A stretch of DNA of 64,000 bases from Magicicada septendecula (taxonomy: Eukaryota; Arthropoda; Insecta; Hemiptera; Cicadidae). Position numbers and translations under genes: made by a program. Below the pieces are notes generated by a model that did not search any database, was not told the origin of the DNA, and worked only from the letters and a program-made list of their open reading frames with translations. Below are positions 1-11,451 of the stretch, piece by piece (position 1 is the stretch's first letter; each line of letters begins with the position of its first letter). Location: assembly GCA_034769895.1 (NCBI GenBank), contig CM068367.1, forward strand, positions 89,029,399-89,093,398, written 5' to 3'.

Positions 1-292
1 AATGAGAAAGAAAACATGTATTATTGTAAGACAGGAAATTGTTAATTTAAGAAGTGAAACCTATTGTAACTAAATGACTTAGAATATGAGAAACTTGAAA
101 AAATACTAGTAAGCTAAAAATGATATCACTAGCCAAGAACCCAATCTAGTGCAACACACTAATAGAATGTTAAAATCCAATGCAGAGAGTACAAGACAAA
201 AAGCAGTAGCATTATACTAAAACTGAACTGAAATGATAATTTTATCAAATGTAAAATTTCTCTCAAATTATCAATTTTGAGAGGGGAGTATA
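1..292 (+). mobile_element. 3' end of an LTR-retrotransposon internal region, with polypurine tract
   Basis: No open frame is visible here. The purine-rich stretch at 279-292 (gagaggggagtata) lies directly before a TG that opens a long terminal repeat, the position of a polypurine tract that primes plus-strand synthesis. The rest of the element would lie before the window. Seen: the purine tract and the adjoining TGTAAC. Inferred: that the preceding bases are internal element sequence rather than host DNA. Confidence 0.5.
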
Positions 293-3173
293 TGTAACAT
301 GACCAAGTGTTACATAACCTAGACATATACCCATAGAATTAATAAATACATGAAGGTAATGTAAGTAGATAGTATGATGATGAAAGTAGCAAAGAAGAGA
401 AGGACCAACGAAGAAGAAAGAAGAAGAAGTGCCATAAGAAGCAGTAAACAAAACACTGGTTGACACTACAACCAATACTATAACTGACACAAACTAATGG
501 ACAAGCTAAATTCACTATAAGCTGTCAAGCGAGTCAGTGAATAACTTGAATGTAATTTCACATGTTAATAAAAAATAATTAAGTAACGACCCGAATAAGA
601 TAATATCAGCAACAGTATCTGGCTGAGAATAAATCAACAATGACTAGTAACTATCAATGCCTATGACTAAGATTAGTTATGGCCACAATATAAAATTGAA
701 ACGGTATTACAATCTCAAATGTACTCATAAGAAGTAAAAATAATTGTAAGAGGGAACCTTATATAAGTAAGTTACCTCATCAATGTACCAAATGTAACTA
801 ATGAACATTATTAAGGCATAAACCCGATGTAAAAGGTGTATGCCCAGGCAACGCCTAAAATGAACAATTGTCAGTAAGGTGATAAGTAGAAAGGACTACT
901 AGTGTAAATAACATACACTGAACAATTATTATACCAAGTGTAGCAATAAGCATTGTTAATGTATTATACAAGTAATAACTCAATTATTAATGAATAGCAT
1001 AGAGCGAAATAGTGTAAACAAAATGTAATTAGGAAATAAGGATAGTTCATAGCAATGTATTACATCAGTAAGTTAAGATTTAATAATTATATTCACTAAA
1101 TAAGTATAAAGACGGATATATTAGTGTTCCGACACAGACGTTTAAGTGAAAAACGCGATGTGCAACACAAATAATTTAGTGATAAGAGAGAATCGTAGCC
1201 GGCATCGCTAGCAGACGACAGCGCGAAGCCATATATCTGAACATTATTTATTAAGAAATGTCAGTGAAGGTGTGAATAAAACCAGTGTCAAACTATATCA
1301 AATTAAAGAGTAAAAAATATCCTTTAATTTGATAGCGATACAACCACGATCGCAACTATAATAAGTGCGTGAGATGCGTTAGCATCATTTGTAAATAAAA
1401 AGTAAGAAATTTGTTTATCAATAATAACAACAACGTCAACTGTCAATCATCTTAGCCAAAAGACGGTTGATGACGGTTGGAAAGACAATGCGTCATTTTC
1501 GTAACGTCTGGTTGAGCCAATCAGAAAATAGCTTACTAAATGAAACACTCGCCTAAGCCTCATCAAAACAGGGGGTATATAACGGGAGCGCGAGTTTTTC
1601 CGTTACCACTTTTTGACAGTCATCTCGAGCAAGCAGGTGTCGCTCGTCACCTCAAAATTTTATTAACTTATAGCTTCATGTAATAGTGCGTCCATTGAAT
1701 CATTTCGGAAACAACAAGTAACTACAATACAGTCTATCTAGAATCAGTGCATCGATGTGAAGTATTTATTTTATTTAGTGCGGGATATACCGAACAGGAG
1801 AAAATAATTAACCAGTATTATAAAAAGTCCATTTTAGTCAGAAGCGGACAAATATTCTCTGTTCAAAGTGCGTGTGCAGTGTAAAACCAGGGTCAATATA
1901 ATCCGACCACTGGAGTGTTTAATTAAATTTTAATCTAAAAGATTAAAATAAAGAGTGACATCGTGACAATTTATTCCATTAATCTGAGTGCACTGATATA
2001 TATATTTTGTAAACAAAATTTGTACTGACGCATAACACCAAAACATTTTCTGTGTTACACAATGACTGAATTTATTTAGGGGATTTGTCAATCCTGTTTA
2101 AGAATGATGTTAGTCTTAAGTGGTCTATATAACTTTTGTGAATAATTAAGCAAGCGTGATGAACGCCTAACCTATAAATAGGTTTGATTTTTTGTTAGTA
2201 AACAACAAGGCCTTACTAGTCAATATTGTTTTACGAAATAATTAACTTTTGTGTAGGCATGAGCATTCTTTCTTGTGTTTCAAAGAATTTACACCCGAGA
2301 TATAAATAAAATTAATGTTTAAAGTAAAGTTTATCTGGACACAACCAGAAAAGTTGTTTATGCTCTGAGCTAGTGCAGTAGGGTAAGTGAACGAAACAAT
2401 TTCAATTGTATATCAATGTATTTTATTAATTATGTTTGTTTGAATTCATTATCAAGGGTACAAATAAAATCCAGTTATTAGCAGCATAACTTGACTTAAT
2501 TTATTTCTAAAAGTAAATAAATAATTCATTCAGAATAATCAAAGTAACTCTTAGTAGAAATCATACGTTGTTGAATTTGAATTGCCATAAGGGCAATAAA
2601 CATAATTTCAGTTTTTTAAAGAAGAGAATTAATAATTATTTGATGCTATTAATGGGTTTTACACGGGATTTTCCCGAAATAAACCTGTGTGGCGCCCATT
2701 ATTAAACAAGGTAACCTAACCTTGTAAGTAAAGCAAGCTGGTTTTGTAAACCGTCTTGGCAGCTTATTAATTGGTTAAAAAAGTGAACTTCCGAACTTCC
2801 AGAATCACGACCAGGTACGTGGAAGTATATTTTATTAATTTTATTGTCCAGACGTGACTTGACTTTACGTACTTAGACGACTGTCAACCTGGAGGAGGAG
2901 TTTCGCTGCCAGAATCAACGCGACGGCTACCTTCATCAAGCGGCCAGCTAGTGCGCTTTATTTATTGAATTAAGCAACGTTATAGTTCAAACAACATTAC
3001 TGCAATTATTTTTATTTTATTTAAAGGAGTTCTTTTAAGACAATTATAATTTTTTCGATTCATCATAACTTGTAACTTTAACTTTCAATTGTAAACTTAT
3101 AACACACTTTTGAATTCAATTAATAAACAATTTATAACACAGTTTTAAACACACCGGATCTAGTTTGGTTACA
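293..3173 (+). mobile_element. Long (about 2.9 kb) LTR, TGTAAC...GTTACA
   Basis: The stretch opens with TGTAAC and closes with GTTACA, the inverted TG...CA ends of an LTR, and follows a polypurine tract. Its first bases (TGTAAC, then TTACATAACC within 30 nt) resemble the starts of the solo LTR at 8537 and of the LTRs in the tandem array from 45,475, so the three appear to be related long-LTR families. A TATA-type promoter lies inside near 1576. No PBS follows 3173, which fits a 3' LTR or a solo LTR. Flanks read GTATA on the left and ATAT on the right, so an exact target duplication is not clear. No protein-coding frame was recognised in it. Confidence 0.55.
1571..1620 (+). promoter_or_regulatory. 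Predicted TATA promoter inside the 2.9-kb LTR
   Basis: TATATAA at 1576-1582 sits in a short GC-richer patch, and a GACAGTCA initiator-like motif follows about 35 nt later. The spacing fits an arthropod RNA polymerase II core promoter that would start the element's RNA. Prediction from sequence only. Confidence 0.4.
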
Positions 3174-5100
3174 ATATGTTCTTGGCATCTTGGAACAAAA
3201 GAAGTTACAGACCGCCTAAATAATACGGTACAGTACGGTAAGGATAAGAGTGAACTGGGTATACTTTGCACCAAAGAAACTGCCCTAGATCCCTCAGAAC
3301 ACAGTTCATTGTGTTACATATTTATATAACAATGATGCAAATTATATAAGAATTAACTCAGATTATATTGTTAAAAAAGGTAAACGGGAAGACTTTGCTC
3401 CACAAACAAAATGGTGCAAAGTCTCCCCAAAAGTGGAGCAAACTAACCATACTTTTTTCAAAAGTTGATGTCTAGCTTAAATAAACACAAAAATACAAAG
3501 CTGAGTATTTATTTATTGAAGGAAATAATCTAGAATAACAAATTAATAACACTCACCTTGATATCTAATGCAAATTTGTTATCTTAGATATGAAATTTTG
3601 GCACTGTAAAAACTAAGCAAAATTTAGCAATACTTTCACAACCAGAACAAACACAGTAGAAATGGCGGGAACTGTTCTTTCTTCATCAAACTGACACACA
3701 GTGATGCCAACTTCACAGCAAAAAATTATCCCGCACTTTTTTTTTCGTAATTGGAGCAAAGTCTCCCTGCAAGGAGCAAAGTAACCCCAAACGACGGTAG
3801 GCCTAAAGTTTATTAATGAGAAGCTTTCATTTTAATAAAACAAACTATATATTTATTAAATTACAAAAACAATATTTTCTAATACTATAAAATACTTTAT
3901 CAAATTATATTATTACATTTTTCAATAACTCTCCACAACAGTGTAACTTAACAATGACTTGTTTGAAAACAAAAGTAATGGTTTTCTTTGGCAAAGAGAA
4001 ATGAGATCCGTGATATTATCAAGAATAACATTATTGTACAAATGTTTTATTTAAATTACTTGGTTGAGATATATCATTCAATACAGATGAGTACATAGAA
4101 ACAAAACTGCATAATATCAAGCACTTTATCGAATTATTAAAAGATTTTAAGTAAATTAAGTACACCAAACAAAAATATGTTATAAAGTAACACCATCTCC
4201 GGTACTATTGTATACAAGCTACTTGGATAGATTGAGGTAACGAGATTTTTAAGGTGTGTTAAAGGACACATTTTTCTGAGATGACCAAATAAGAAACAAC
4301 AATGTTCAGACGTAATTAGGAGGACTCTTTAGTATCATTGACAGAAATACGCATCGTGTAATATATAAACAATGTAATGAGGAATGTTTATATGAAGTTT
4401 GTTAGCGTATAGTGTGAAACACCCACTCAATAGCCCAGTACAGTAATAATAAACCAGACTACAAGGACCCCAAGATCGGATACCAAGATCCTTTCTCTTC
4501 CTAGTCATGCCACCAGTCATGCAAGGAAAATACGAAGGATTTGTCTTTTGGCTGTACATGATAATTGTAGTTTTCATAGTTAAAAGGCGAACAGTTCTTC
4601 AGTACACATTCTCCAGCCTCACTGCTTAAGAGCAAGATGACGCTATATGGTACCGATAGAAAGCATGGTCTTAATGTCATCCAAATAAAATAATAGTGTT
4701 TTTTGTTATTTTTTTTTTTATAATGAGGGACACTGGACTAATGTTAACTGCAGGAGGGTCTGTACTCTAGAGTTTGTGGGAGTCTCACACCCACCAAAAC
4801 CACAAAATCTTTTCCCATGGAATGGATCAACTCCATTCAGGACTCATCTTTCACAATACTTCAGGGTGGCGCCACTTGTTCTTCATCCATGTGGGCGTTC
4901 ATCTGTTTTAAACCTTCAGCTGATCCACATTATCTGCTTTCTGCTATTCTGTCAGTGGCCCTACCAAGAACATTTTCTGCTTTTTTCTTTTGCCTTAGAA
5001 CCTCTCCATGTAGTTATTACGTGATCCCAGTGGTGCTCACTCTGCAGCATCAGTCTAATGATTGTCAGGTATGATCTGTTCCACTGCATTCTCCAGAGTT
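3174..5100. other. Unassigned AT-rich DNA
   Basis: No credible gene was found. The stretch holds several copies of a short phrase around GGAGCAAAGTCTCCC (near 3390-3440 and 3755-3790) in both orientations, a possible minus-strand noncoding exon near 3557-3720, and a T-run near 4705. Short open frames here lack any recognisable motif. Confidence 0.4.
3557..3720 (-). other. Possible noncoding first exon with promoter, minus strand
   Basis: Read on the minus strand, CAAG followed by GTGAGTG (3560 down to 3551) is a strong splice donor. About 110-140 nt before it is a patch containing TTCCCGCCATTT (rc of 3662-3675 region), which resembles E2F- or YY1-type promoter elements. Together these could be a 5' UTR exon of a host gene transcribed toward position 1. 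No coding frame or partner exon was identified, so this is a weak prediction. Confidence 0.2.
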
Positions 5101-5210
5101 AGTCTCTCCTCTTTCCATTAATCAAAGGTGAAAAACGTGTGATGCACTGTCTTGTGAAACAACAGACGATACGGAAACAATAGACAGCCTGCCTCGCCCT
5201 CCCGGTAAAA

Positions 5211-5322
5211 GTTGGAGAGGATACGGAAACAGTGTGGACAGGGGTGGTGGTGGTGAGTGCATCTGTTCGTGACGTCATCCCCCTCCACCCCCGTCCACCC
5301 CTGTTTCCGTATCCTCTCCAAC
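5211..5322. repeat. Inverted repeat, 22-bp perfect arms
   Basis: 5211-5232 and 5301-5322 are exact reverse complements over 22 bp (GTTGGAGAGGATACGGAAAC plus two bases). The similarity continues inward imperfectly through GGACAGGGGTGG-type sequence. A third partial copy of GATACGGAAACA lies at 5168-5179. It could be a foldback element or a cruciform. No known family was recognised. Confidence 0.7.
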
Positions 5323-6034
5323 ACTACTAACAGCCGTACGCATTACCATTCTACGCTTAGGATAAGAAATCTTCTCATCCGTCTAGGCTCCGTCTTTGGC
5401 TCTTCTCACGTCTTCGATAGACGGAACCTGTGTGAAGATGGACGCAGCTGAGAGGATGTTGTTTCGGATCGCAACTGGCCGAGTTGCAATTGACCAGGTT
5501 CAAATTTCCACCTCGGTCGCAGCTGACCGGGTTTTATACGTTTGGTTCGCAACTGACTACGATCCGAGCAGAGGGCTCCCTGCACACTGCACCGTTTTCG
5601 ATACTTCGGAAAACGCACGTAAAACAAGTGTGTTTCATGCCGACTCGTGCGAGTCTCCTCTGAACAACCGAATTAATAAGATTCCTGTTGCCCATTGTAT
5701 GTGTGTTACCAAAAATTTTATTTGATAGCGCAAGGTGTTTTTTGTAAAGTAAAAAAAAAACGTGAAAGTGATAGTGATGACATGTCAGTACCGACAAAAT
5801 TGTACGCACTATTAAAATCGTTGACATTTAGAAGGTAAAGAGAGAGGAAAATTTGGAGAAAATCATGTCGCGTCGCGAGACTATCCGCTGGTTTTCAAGT
5901 TCCGAGCTCCCAGCTAGAGCGCTTGGCATGTGGCCCGGGTCCAGACCGGAATTTTACGCTATTTTGGGCCGCTGTAATGGCATGCTCCTACTAGTTGACA
6001 CTGGTACACTATTAGCCGAGGCCGTTTCCAAGAG
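5323..6034. other. Unassigned, GC-richer stretch with short internal repeats
   Basis: Between 5460 and 5570 a short phrase of the type GCAACTGACC recurs about four times with small changes, like a decayed minisatellite. Open frames of 70-110 codons run through it, but their translations match no family I recognise and shadow frames are equally long. No function is assigned. Confidence 0.35.
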
Positions 6035-6300
6035 TCTTCTTCTTCTTCAGCACTACAGCCCAACGTGAGCCTTGGCTTCCAACACCAATCATCTCCAAAG
6101 TCTGCAGTCCTTTGCCATGTCACTGAACTCCTCACATCCATTCTTCTGAGATCTTCTAGCACATTATCCAACCACCCTACCCTCGGTCGCCCCCTCTTTC
6201 TGCTTTTATAGACCTGAGCCCTCAGGTTTATCTTCAGCATACACTGGTCATCAATCCGCTCTAGGTGCCCTAACCGTTGTATTCGTTGAGCCGTTATAAA
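6035..6300 (-). pseudogene. LINE 3' end (RT C-terminal tail), minus strand
   Basis: The minus-strand translation contains HLERIDDQ, then [20 protein letters not shown]. This is the tail found at the C-terminus of many insect non-LTR reverse transcriptases, where a basic RGRPR stretch precedes a W-x-D-x-V/L-x-EDL motif. It ends in an acidic EEEED run encoded by a TTC repeat (6035-6048 on the plus strand), consistent with the (GAA)n 3' tail of such elements. Only the last ~90 codons are present; the reverse transcriptase core is missing, so this is a 5'-truncated dead copy. Confidence 0.65.
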
Positions 6301-6379
6301 TCTTACAAGTTTCCAAAGTTTCCAAGAATCATCTGGACGTAAACGGTACCTGCCAAGGCCGGATATGAAAGGGTGTTCT

Positions 6380-7520
6380 TAGGCCATTGCCGCTCGTGGG
6401 TAAAATTTACGTGCAAATCGTTGCACCGTATCGTCCGAGTCCGCTTCTTGACAATCGGGAAGGGAACCGACGGGACTTTGACCGCTAGCCGAAGTCGCCT
6501 GTCGAGAACGCTTTGCGTCTTTCCTTTATAGCGGCAAAGTATCAGCAGACCGGGGCAGCGTAGGTGATGATTACCAATACATACGCGTTGACGATCAACT
6601 TACCCAGGTTCCGGGTCGTAGTCTTGTTGGCGATTATCGGAAACAGTGAGCCGTGACGCTCGGTTGGTAACTGTCTGGACATGGGTACTCAGGTGGAGAT
6701 GACTTCGGGAGACCGGGGCAAGTACGTCCTGCCGATACGCTGTCCAGGGGCGTATTTATGGAGGGGACAACAGTACCGGACCCCCCAAGGGTAAAAAAAT
6801 TTGACGAATTTTGTTAATCTCTATTTTTTTAGATTATTTTATTATTTTTCATCTGAGTACACTAACATAATGGTAACTTTTTTTTTAAATATAGAAACAG
6901 CATTTCCGTAAACGTTTGAAATATGAAATATAGGAAAATCAATTCAGTCAATAAGTATCTTTTAAACAACGTTTCAATAACGCGTATTATTTTGTGTCAT
7001 TAACGTTTATTTTAATGGGTTTGTTTACAGGATATTATCACACGTTTTCAACCACTTTAAAGAGAATAATGTTCATTAGTCTTCACTTGCTTTTTCTTTT
7101 CACTTGCCCAGTGACGCTGTCGTGTTCGCAATCGCTTCCGGCGCTCGGAGAATAGCACCGAGGTTTCGTTGACTCGGCCCAGTAGACAAACACCATCGAG
7201 TTGGCGCTGCCTGTTAGCGCTACGATTAGAGGCATACAGTGCCGTCTTGTCGGCTGACACGTTGACGGAGAACAGGAGACGGCCCAGTACGCTGCCTTGA
7301 GGTACCCCGGTTGTAATACGTCTCTCGGAAGAGACACAGTCGTCTATTCTCACGCAGAAGATCCCTCTCCGTCAGAAAGCTTCAATTGAAGGTAGCAGTA
7401 TGGAAGCAGGATTTTGAACAAGAGCCCCCCCCCCCCCCCGAAACACAAACACACTGTCAAAGACCTTTACCAGATCTACGCTCCGCCGTTTCCAACACCC
7501 GGTCCCCGTTATAAAGTTTG
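6380..7520 (-). pseudogene. Jockey/R1-like LINE reverse transcriptase remnant, minus strand
   Basis: Minus-strand frames carry, in the expected order from high to low coordinate: a motif-A-like DLVKVFDSV (about 7450-7480), RITTGVPQGSVLG (about 7270-7320, the RT motif-B region), ADKTALYASNRSANRQ (7200-7260, where the family has ADDTAL), and TYAAPVCWYFAAIKERRKA near 6520-6570, typical of the thumb region. Frameshifts and deletions separate these blocks, and the segment that should carry the catalytic YADD is collapsed to SADK. A poly-C run interrupts it near 7427-7439. It is clearly non-functional. Confidence 0.6.
6825..6989 (+). repeat. 165-bp dispersed repeat, copy 1
   Basis: This stretch, from TTTTTTAGATTATTTTATTA to AACGCGTATTA, recurs in the same orientation at 14,435-14,599 with only scattered substitutions. 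It has no coding potential. In the second copy it lies exactly between two hammerhead-satellite elements, so it may be the old target DNA or a further unnamed element. Confidence 0.75.
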
Positions 7521-8402
7521 ACAGTTCCAGCAGCGTTTAATTTACACCGGGAACTTGTAGATACTCGGAACGATCTCTAGGTTACGTAAGAAGGTCGTTA
7601 CCATATTCACTTATATACTCACATGAAATGAAAAGAAATTAAGCCACAAATACGAGGTTTGATCAAAATGCAATACGAGGTTTCATGCAATCTTTGGATT
7701 TCGTGCGCTACAAATGTACAAATAAAAAATTGATTTTATGTGACGATTATAGGCCTACCCATCTTAGTCACAATTGCCTAAAATTTCTACGCTATTGGAC
7801 GAATGGTTTAGATTTGAGAACTGATTAAGTAAGTAATTTTTTGGAGTATTTGGCGATATCTTTTTTGTCATTCTGCAATTCTGCAATGCACGATTGAAAA
7901 ATATGGGGTAAATGTTGTGTAAAGAATTAGATAAACTGTTATGTCGAGGCTTCTAGCAAGCCTGCTATGCATGAACAAGCAGTTCAAATTTTCAAAAGAC
8001 TGTCGTGAACAAATTGAAGATCATGATAATCATATGAAGAGTGCAGTTTTGTTTTCCATTAATTTTTATCATTAGGTGCAACGATAAATAAAAACAAAAC
8101 ATTATTCTGGCATTTTATGTCACACGTGTGTGAAGTTATTCGTAGGAAACGGTGAAAAGGAAAGGCAGTCACACCGATAATGTGAAGAAGTCATTGTTTC
8201 TTCAAGAATTTTAGGCAAACAAAACATTGTACTGACGCCGCAACCGCTGTATTCGCCCCAACACGATCTTCCTTCTTCCGAATAATGAAAACGACACAAA
8301 AGAACAACGTTTCTCGACTGTTGAAGGCGTAAAAAGAAAATAGCTGAGCGAGCTGAAGGCTACACAAAAAAGTGCGTTCGAGAACTGTTTTAAGACTGAA
8401 AA
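7521..8402. other. Unassigned DNA
   Basis: No recognisable gene, RNA or repeat boundary was found. A 90-codon frame on the minus strand at 8191-8463 has no motif I can place. Confidence 0.35.
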
Positions 8403-8536
8403 AAATATCGGTTTGGAGAACTATACATGACTTCCATGTTCTAAGTTTTATATTTAAAATCATTTTCGAAATGAAATATTTCCATAGAAACTACTTCTTT
8501 CTTCAGTCTTAACCACAGTACTGTGATCACTAACGT

Positions 8537-10629
8537 TGTAACGTTACATAACCCCTGCCCAAATATGATAACATAATCACCATCGTTAAAACCAGTAATC
8601 ACCCAATTTTAAAAGTCAGAAATGGATATTATGTACCAAGCTATGAAAAACTTTGTACTCCAAAAACACTGTAAACAATAATAATAAAAGTGCAGTGTAC
8701 AAAGTACATAGTGTACTCGGTGAAAGTGTAAACTTTTAAAAAGAGCATCTCACAGATTTGTACTGGAGATGAAAAACAATCAATATTGTAGCAGTGGACT
8801 ATACTGCTGCTGACAAGTTTTGTATTTTTTGTAATTTTGTATTGTGTAGGCCACAAAGGTCTTGTACCTAGGAATAATATTTGTGTTTAATATAATGATT
8901 TTGTTTAAATATAAGATAACCCAGGGTTAAATATAAAATAATAATGTATAAAATAATACTATGTAGCAAGATGGCATATAAAAAATAGTTTAGAGTAAGG
9001 ATACATTAAGTAAATGATAAATCATAAATAAATCAATCAAATTAAAAGGGATTAAAATATAAAATACCAGTGTACAAGTTTAAGGAAAAATATAAAGAAA
9101 AACCTTAAATAAATTAAATTCGATTATAAATAAAATCTAAAAAGGATTATTTTTCTAAAAAGAAGAAATGAATTTATAATAATTAATAATAGCCTATATA
9201 CTAAAAAGTATATAGATTAACCAATAAAAAACCATAAAAATTCTTGGTTACTAAGAGTAACTAACTAACAAGAATTGAATTAATTGTTAAAAGATATTGG
9301 AAGTGAGCAGTTTGAAAAGTGTAATGTCTATAAAAATTTAAGAAATTAATAAATACCATTTGAAATAATCAGTGTAAAAGTAATAAAATTAACGAGTGAT
9401 GTCCACTACATCTTAGACCTCATTCGAATAGAATAATTCACGCCCGCAATTTGATGAAAACTTGAAAAATCAACCTTCGATTTCCAAGCCTAGCCTAACG
9501 AAATTCGACTTTGTTGGTGAGATCGTTAACTATTACAATTTAACTAAATTACACCTCAACTATAAACTTATAACACTAGAAACAGCACAATCTCTTTAAA
9601 TACTTCTGGAAAAGAGGTGAACATAAACTTTATTATTTTGTTAACCCAAAAAACAGCAAAACGTGGTCTGGTGAACATTCCGGCCGCCATTAAATAACGT
9701 TCGTGTTTTCAGTGAAGAAACGTAACCTGCGCTCTAGCGGTCAACAAATCAACTGCATAATATAAATAGTACAAAATACAAAAACTTATTTATGTAAAGC
9801 TTGGTATTAACCCATATTCATTTCCCAAGTACAAAGAACTCTAAAATAACCCTGGGAAATTAATTCATTATTTCTTTCTTTGTATTAATATTGAAATAAA
9901 AATATTTGTTATATACTAAATGTTTGAAAAATAAGATCGAACTAATTCTGTGTTTTCAGTAAGAATCGATTATCCCTTTATGTTTTGGGAGAATATAAAA
10001 AAATGCTAAATAAATTCAAGGAATGCCTTGTTGTTTGAATAAAAATGTGTATTATTTTCAGTAGATGGTAGTTCGTTACAGATTGTCAGAAGACTGAGAA
10101 GAGAACGGACATCCAGAATATTACGTACCATTTGGAGTTAAATTAACCTCAAATGTGTTCGTAAACGTAGCAGTCAGCTGGTATCACGAGCGGAGAAATT
10201 TGAAATAATTAATCGTATACTAAGAGAGTAATTCTCTTTGCACTCTCTCTTCCAACTACTGTCAAACAACGGTATTAATTTCACATAAATAAAATCTAAG
10301 AAATTATTTGCATAATCACACACACTCGATTTTGGAAGCATCGAACATAAAATATAACAAATTCTGTGACTCTTAATAAAGCGAGATTTTCGAAGAGTAC
10401 AAACAGACGTAAAAATACTTAAATTGATTCGGAGATACCCGCGAGACGTTATAAGATAACGCTAACAACGTGGGGCAAATAAAACATAGATTTAATTAAG
10501 TAAAGTCCTATAAAAACTCCGAGAGGATACCCGCGAGACGTTACAAGATGACGTACAAACGTGGGGCTTAAGTAGGAAAGCATATCCGCAAGACGTAATT
10601 AACTCAGAGATTACTCGCGAGACGTTACA
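8537..10629 (+). mobile_element. Solo LTR, 2093 bp, with 4-bp target duplication ACGT
   Basis: It starts TGTAACG and ends CGTTACA (perfect 7-bp inverted ends) and is flanked by ACGT at 8533-8536 and 10,630-10,633. The empty site is seen in copy E, where CTAACGTATACC is uninterrupted (25,325-25,336). Much of its length resembles the LTRs of the tandem array from 45,475: the start (TGTAAC..TACATAACCC), GATAACCCAGGG, CTATATACTAAAAAGTA and GGTTACTAAGAG occur in the same order. No internal region remains, so the element was lost by LTR-LTR recombination. Confidence 0.85.
10430..10629 (+). repeat. Three tandem, diverged copies of the LTR end plus PBS-like sequence
   Basis: The terminal phrase CGCGAGACGTTA(C/T)A occurs at about 10,440, 10,530 and 10,615. 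The first two copies are followed by AACGTGGGGC, which resembles the stretch after the first PBS-like copy in the array LTR (CAGTGGGGCTTGAA). The U5/PBS border therefore seems to have been duplicated into the LTR. Confidence 0.55.
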
Positions 10630-10662
10630 ACGTATACCACCTCACGTTTGCGCACTCGATTT

Positions 10663-10703
10663 TCACTGATGATGACAGTCGATGGCACTGCCGAAAAGTG
10701 TGG
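10663..10703 (+). ncRNA. Hammerhead ribozyme motif, degenerate (copy A)
   Basis: CTGATGA at 10,666-10,672, then a stem II with one mismatch (GACAGT with ACTGCC), then GAAAAGT where relatives have GAAACGT. Stem I is TCA with TGG. The lost C of the ACGT stem III and the stem II mismatch make activity unlikely. Confidence 0.5.
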
Positions 10704-11075
10704 TTTTGCAGAAAATCTTGAACCACGGCCAAACAGCTCGGGAAGGAATTTTAACAATAAACTACTTCTTTGTTGCCGATAACGTAGTACACATATAAAA
10801 AATTATCCCCTCCCCTTCAACTATCATTTTCATTTGTAGAATATTATCCCCTTAAACTACCTTTTCATTTATAGATATTTCATCTACCTTTCTACAGTGG
10901 ATTATTATGACCTTTTTTTTAGGAAACTTTATTTATCAAAATTAAGTACTTTACTCTTGTTAAAACGTAAAACGTTACAGGTAAACTACCCCTTCCCCTT
11001 AACCGATCTTCACCAAAATCAATAGGCGTTGGGTCCTCTAAAAATCGGGCATACATGCAAACTAGTTTGATTCTC

Positions 11076-11345
11076 AATTACTTATTTTTGCGTACCGTAT
11101 CACTTATTATATAATTATATAATTACCTTATTATCCACTCTAGTGATACAAAGTTTCGTCAGTTATGACGCGTTTCGGGACTAAGTCCCATCCTCAGATA
11201 TCACTTAATTCAATAAACTAATACATTAAAAATCGCAACCATGATACTGGTCAAGTCAATTAAATAAAATAAAACTACAAATCGCATGTGATATGTTTTA
11301 CTAACCACGGCCGGAGCTCCTGCATGCGTTTACCCACAACCGCGA
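11076..11345 (-). mobile_element. Second type of hammerhead-bearing element (boundaries uncertain)
   Basis: Sequence unlike the composite family interrupts copy A after its satellite monomer. It contains a well-formed hammerhead on the minus strand at 11,164-11,200. The phrase TATCACTTA occurs on both sides of the ribozyme (about 11,099 and 11,198). Copy A's terminal hairpin (TTCCTTACGGAACGTGGAAG) reappears near 11,352, suggesting that this is an insertion inside copy A. The exact ends cannot be fixed. Confidence 0.4.
11164..11200 (-). ncRNA. Hammerhead ribozyme, intact core, palindromic stem III ACGCGT
   Basis: Minus strand: stem I TAT, core CTGAGGA, spacer T, stem II GGGAC / GTCCC with loop TTA, GAAA, then CGCGT and cleavage base C, followed by ATA, which pairs with the TAT of stem I. 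All conserved core residues (C-U-G-A-N-G-A and G-A-A-A) are present. The self-complementary stem III has no loop, so a dimer of two RNAs or tandem copies would be needed to fold. Confidence 0.75.
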
Positions 11346-11451
11346 TCATACTTGCATTTCCTTACGGAACGTGGAAGTAAAAAAACACATTGGCATCGTC
11401 GTGTTATAACCGATTGATGTTGTTTTTTCATAGTGCTTCATTAGAAATTAG

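Larger units (their letters stand above)
8403..11075 (+). mobile_element. Hammerhead-satellite composite element, copy A (split by solo LTR)
   Basis: 8403-8536 and 10,630-11,075 together align with the uninterrupted copy E at 25,198 onward: a start at ATATCGGT, then GAACATGG-type sequence, the hammerhead at 10,663, the phrase CACGGCCAAACAGC, and one satellite monomer on the minus strand (10,960-11,075). The 2093-bp solo LTR lies between ACGT duplications exactly where copy E is continuous. No protein frame is present, so the element is non-autonomous. Confidence 0.7.

Noticed and set aside
4335..5324. Several short frames of 64-85 codons
   Set aside because: Overlapping on both strands, no motif, ordinary AT-rich chance frames.
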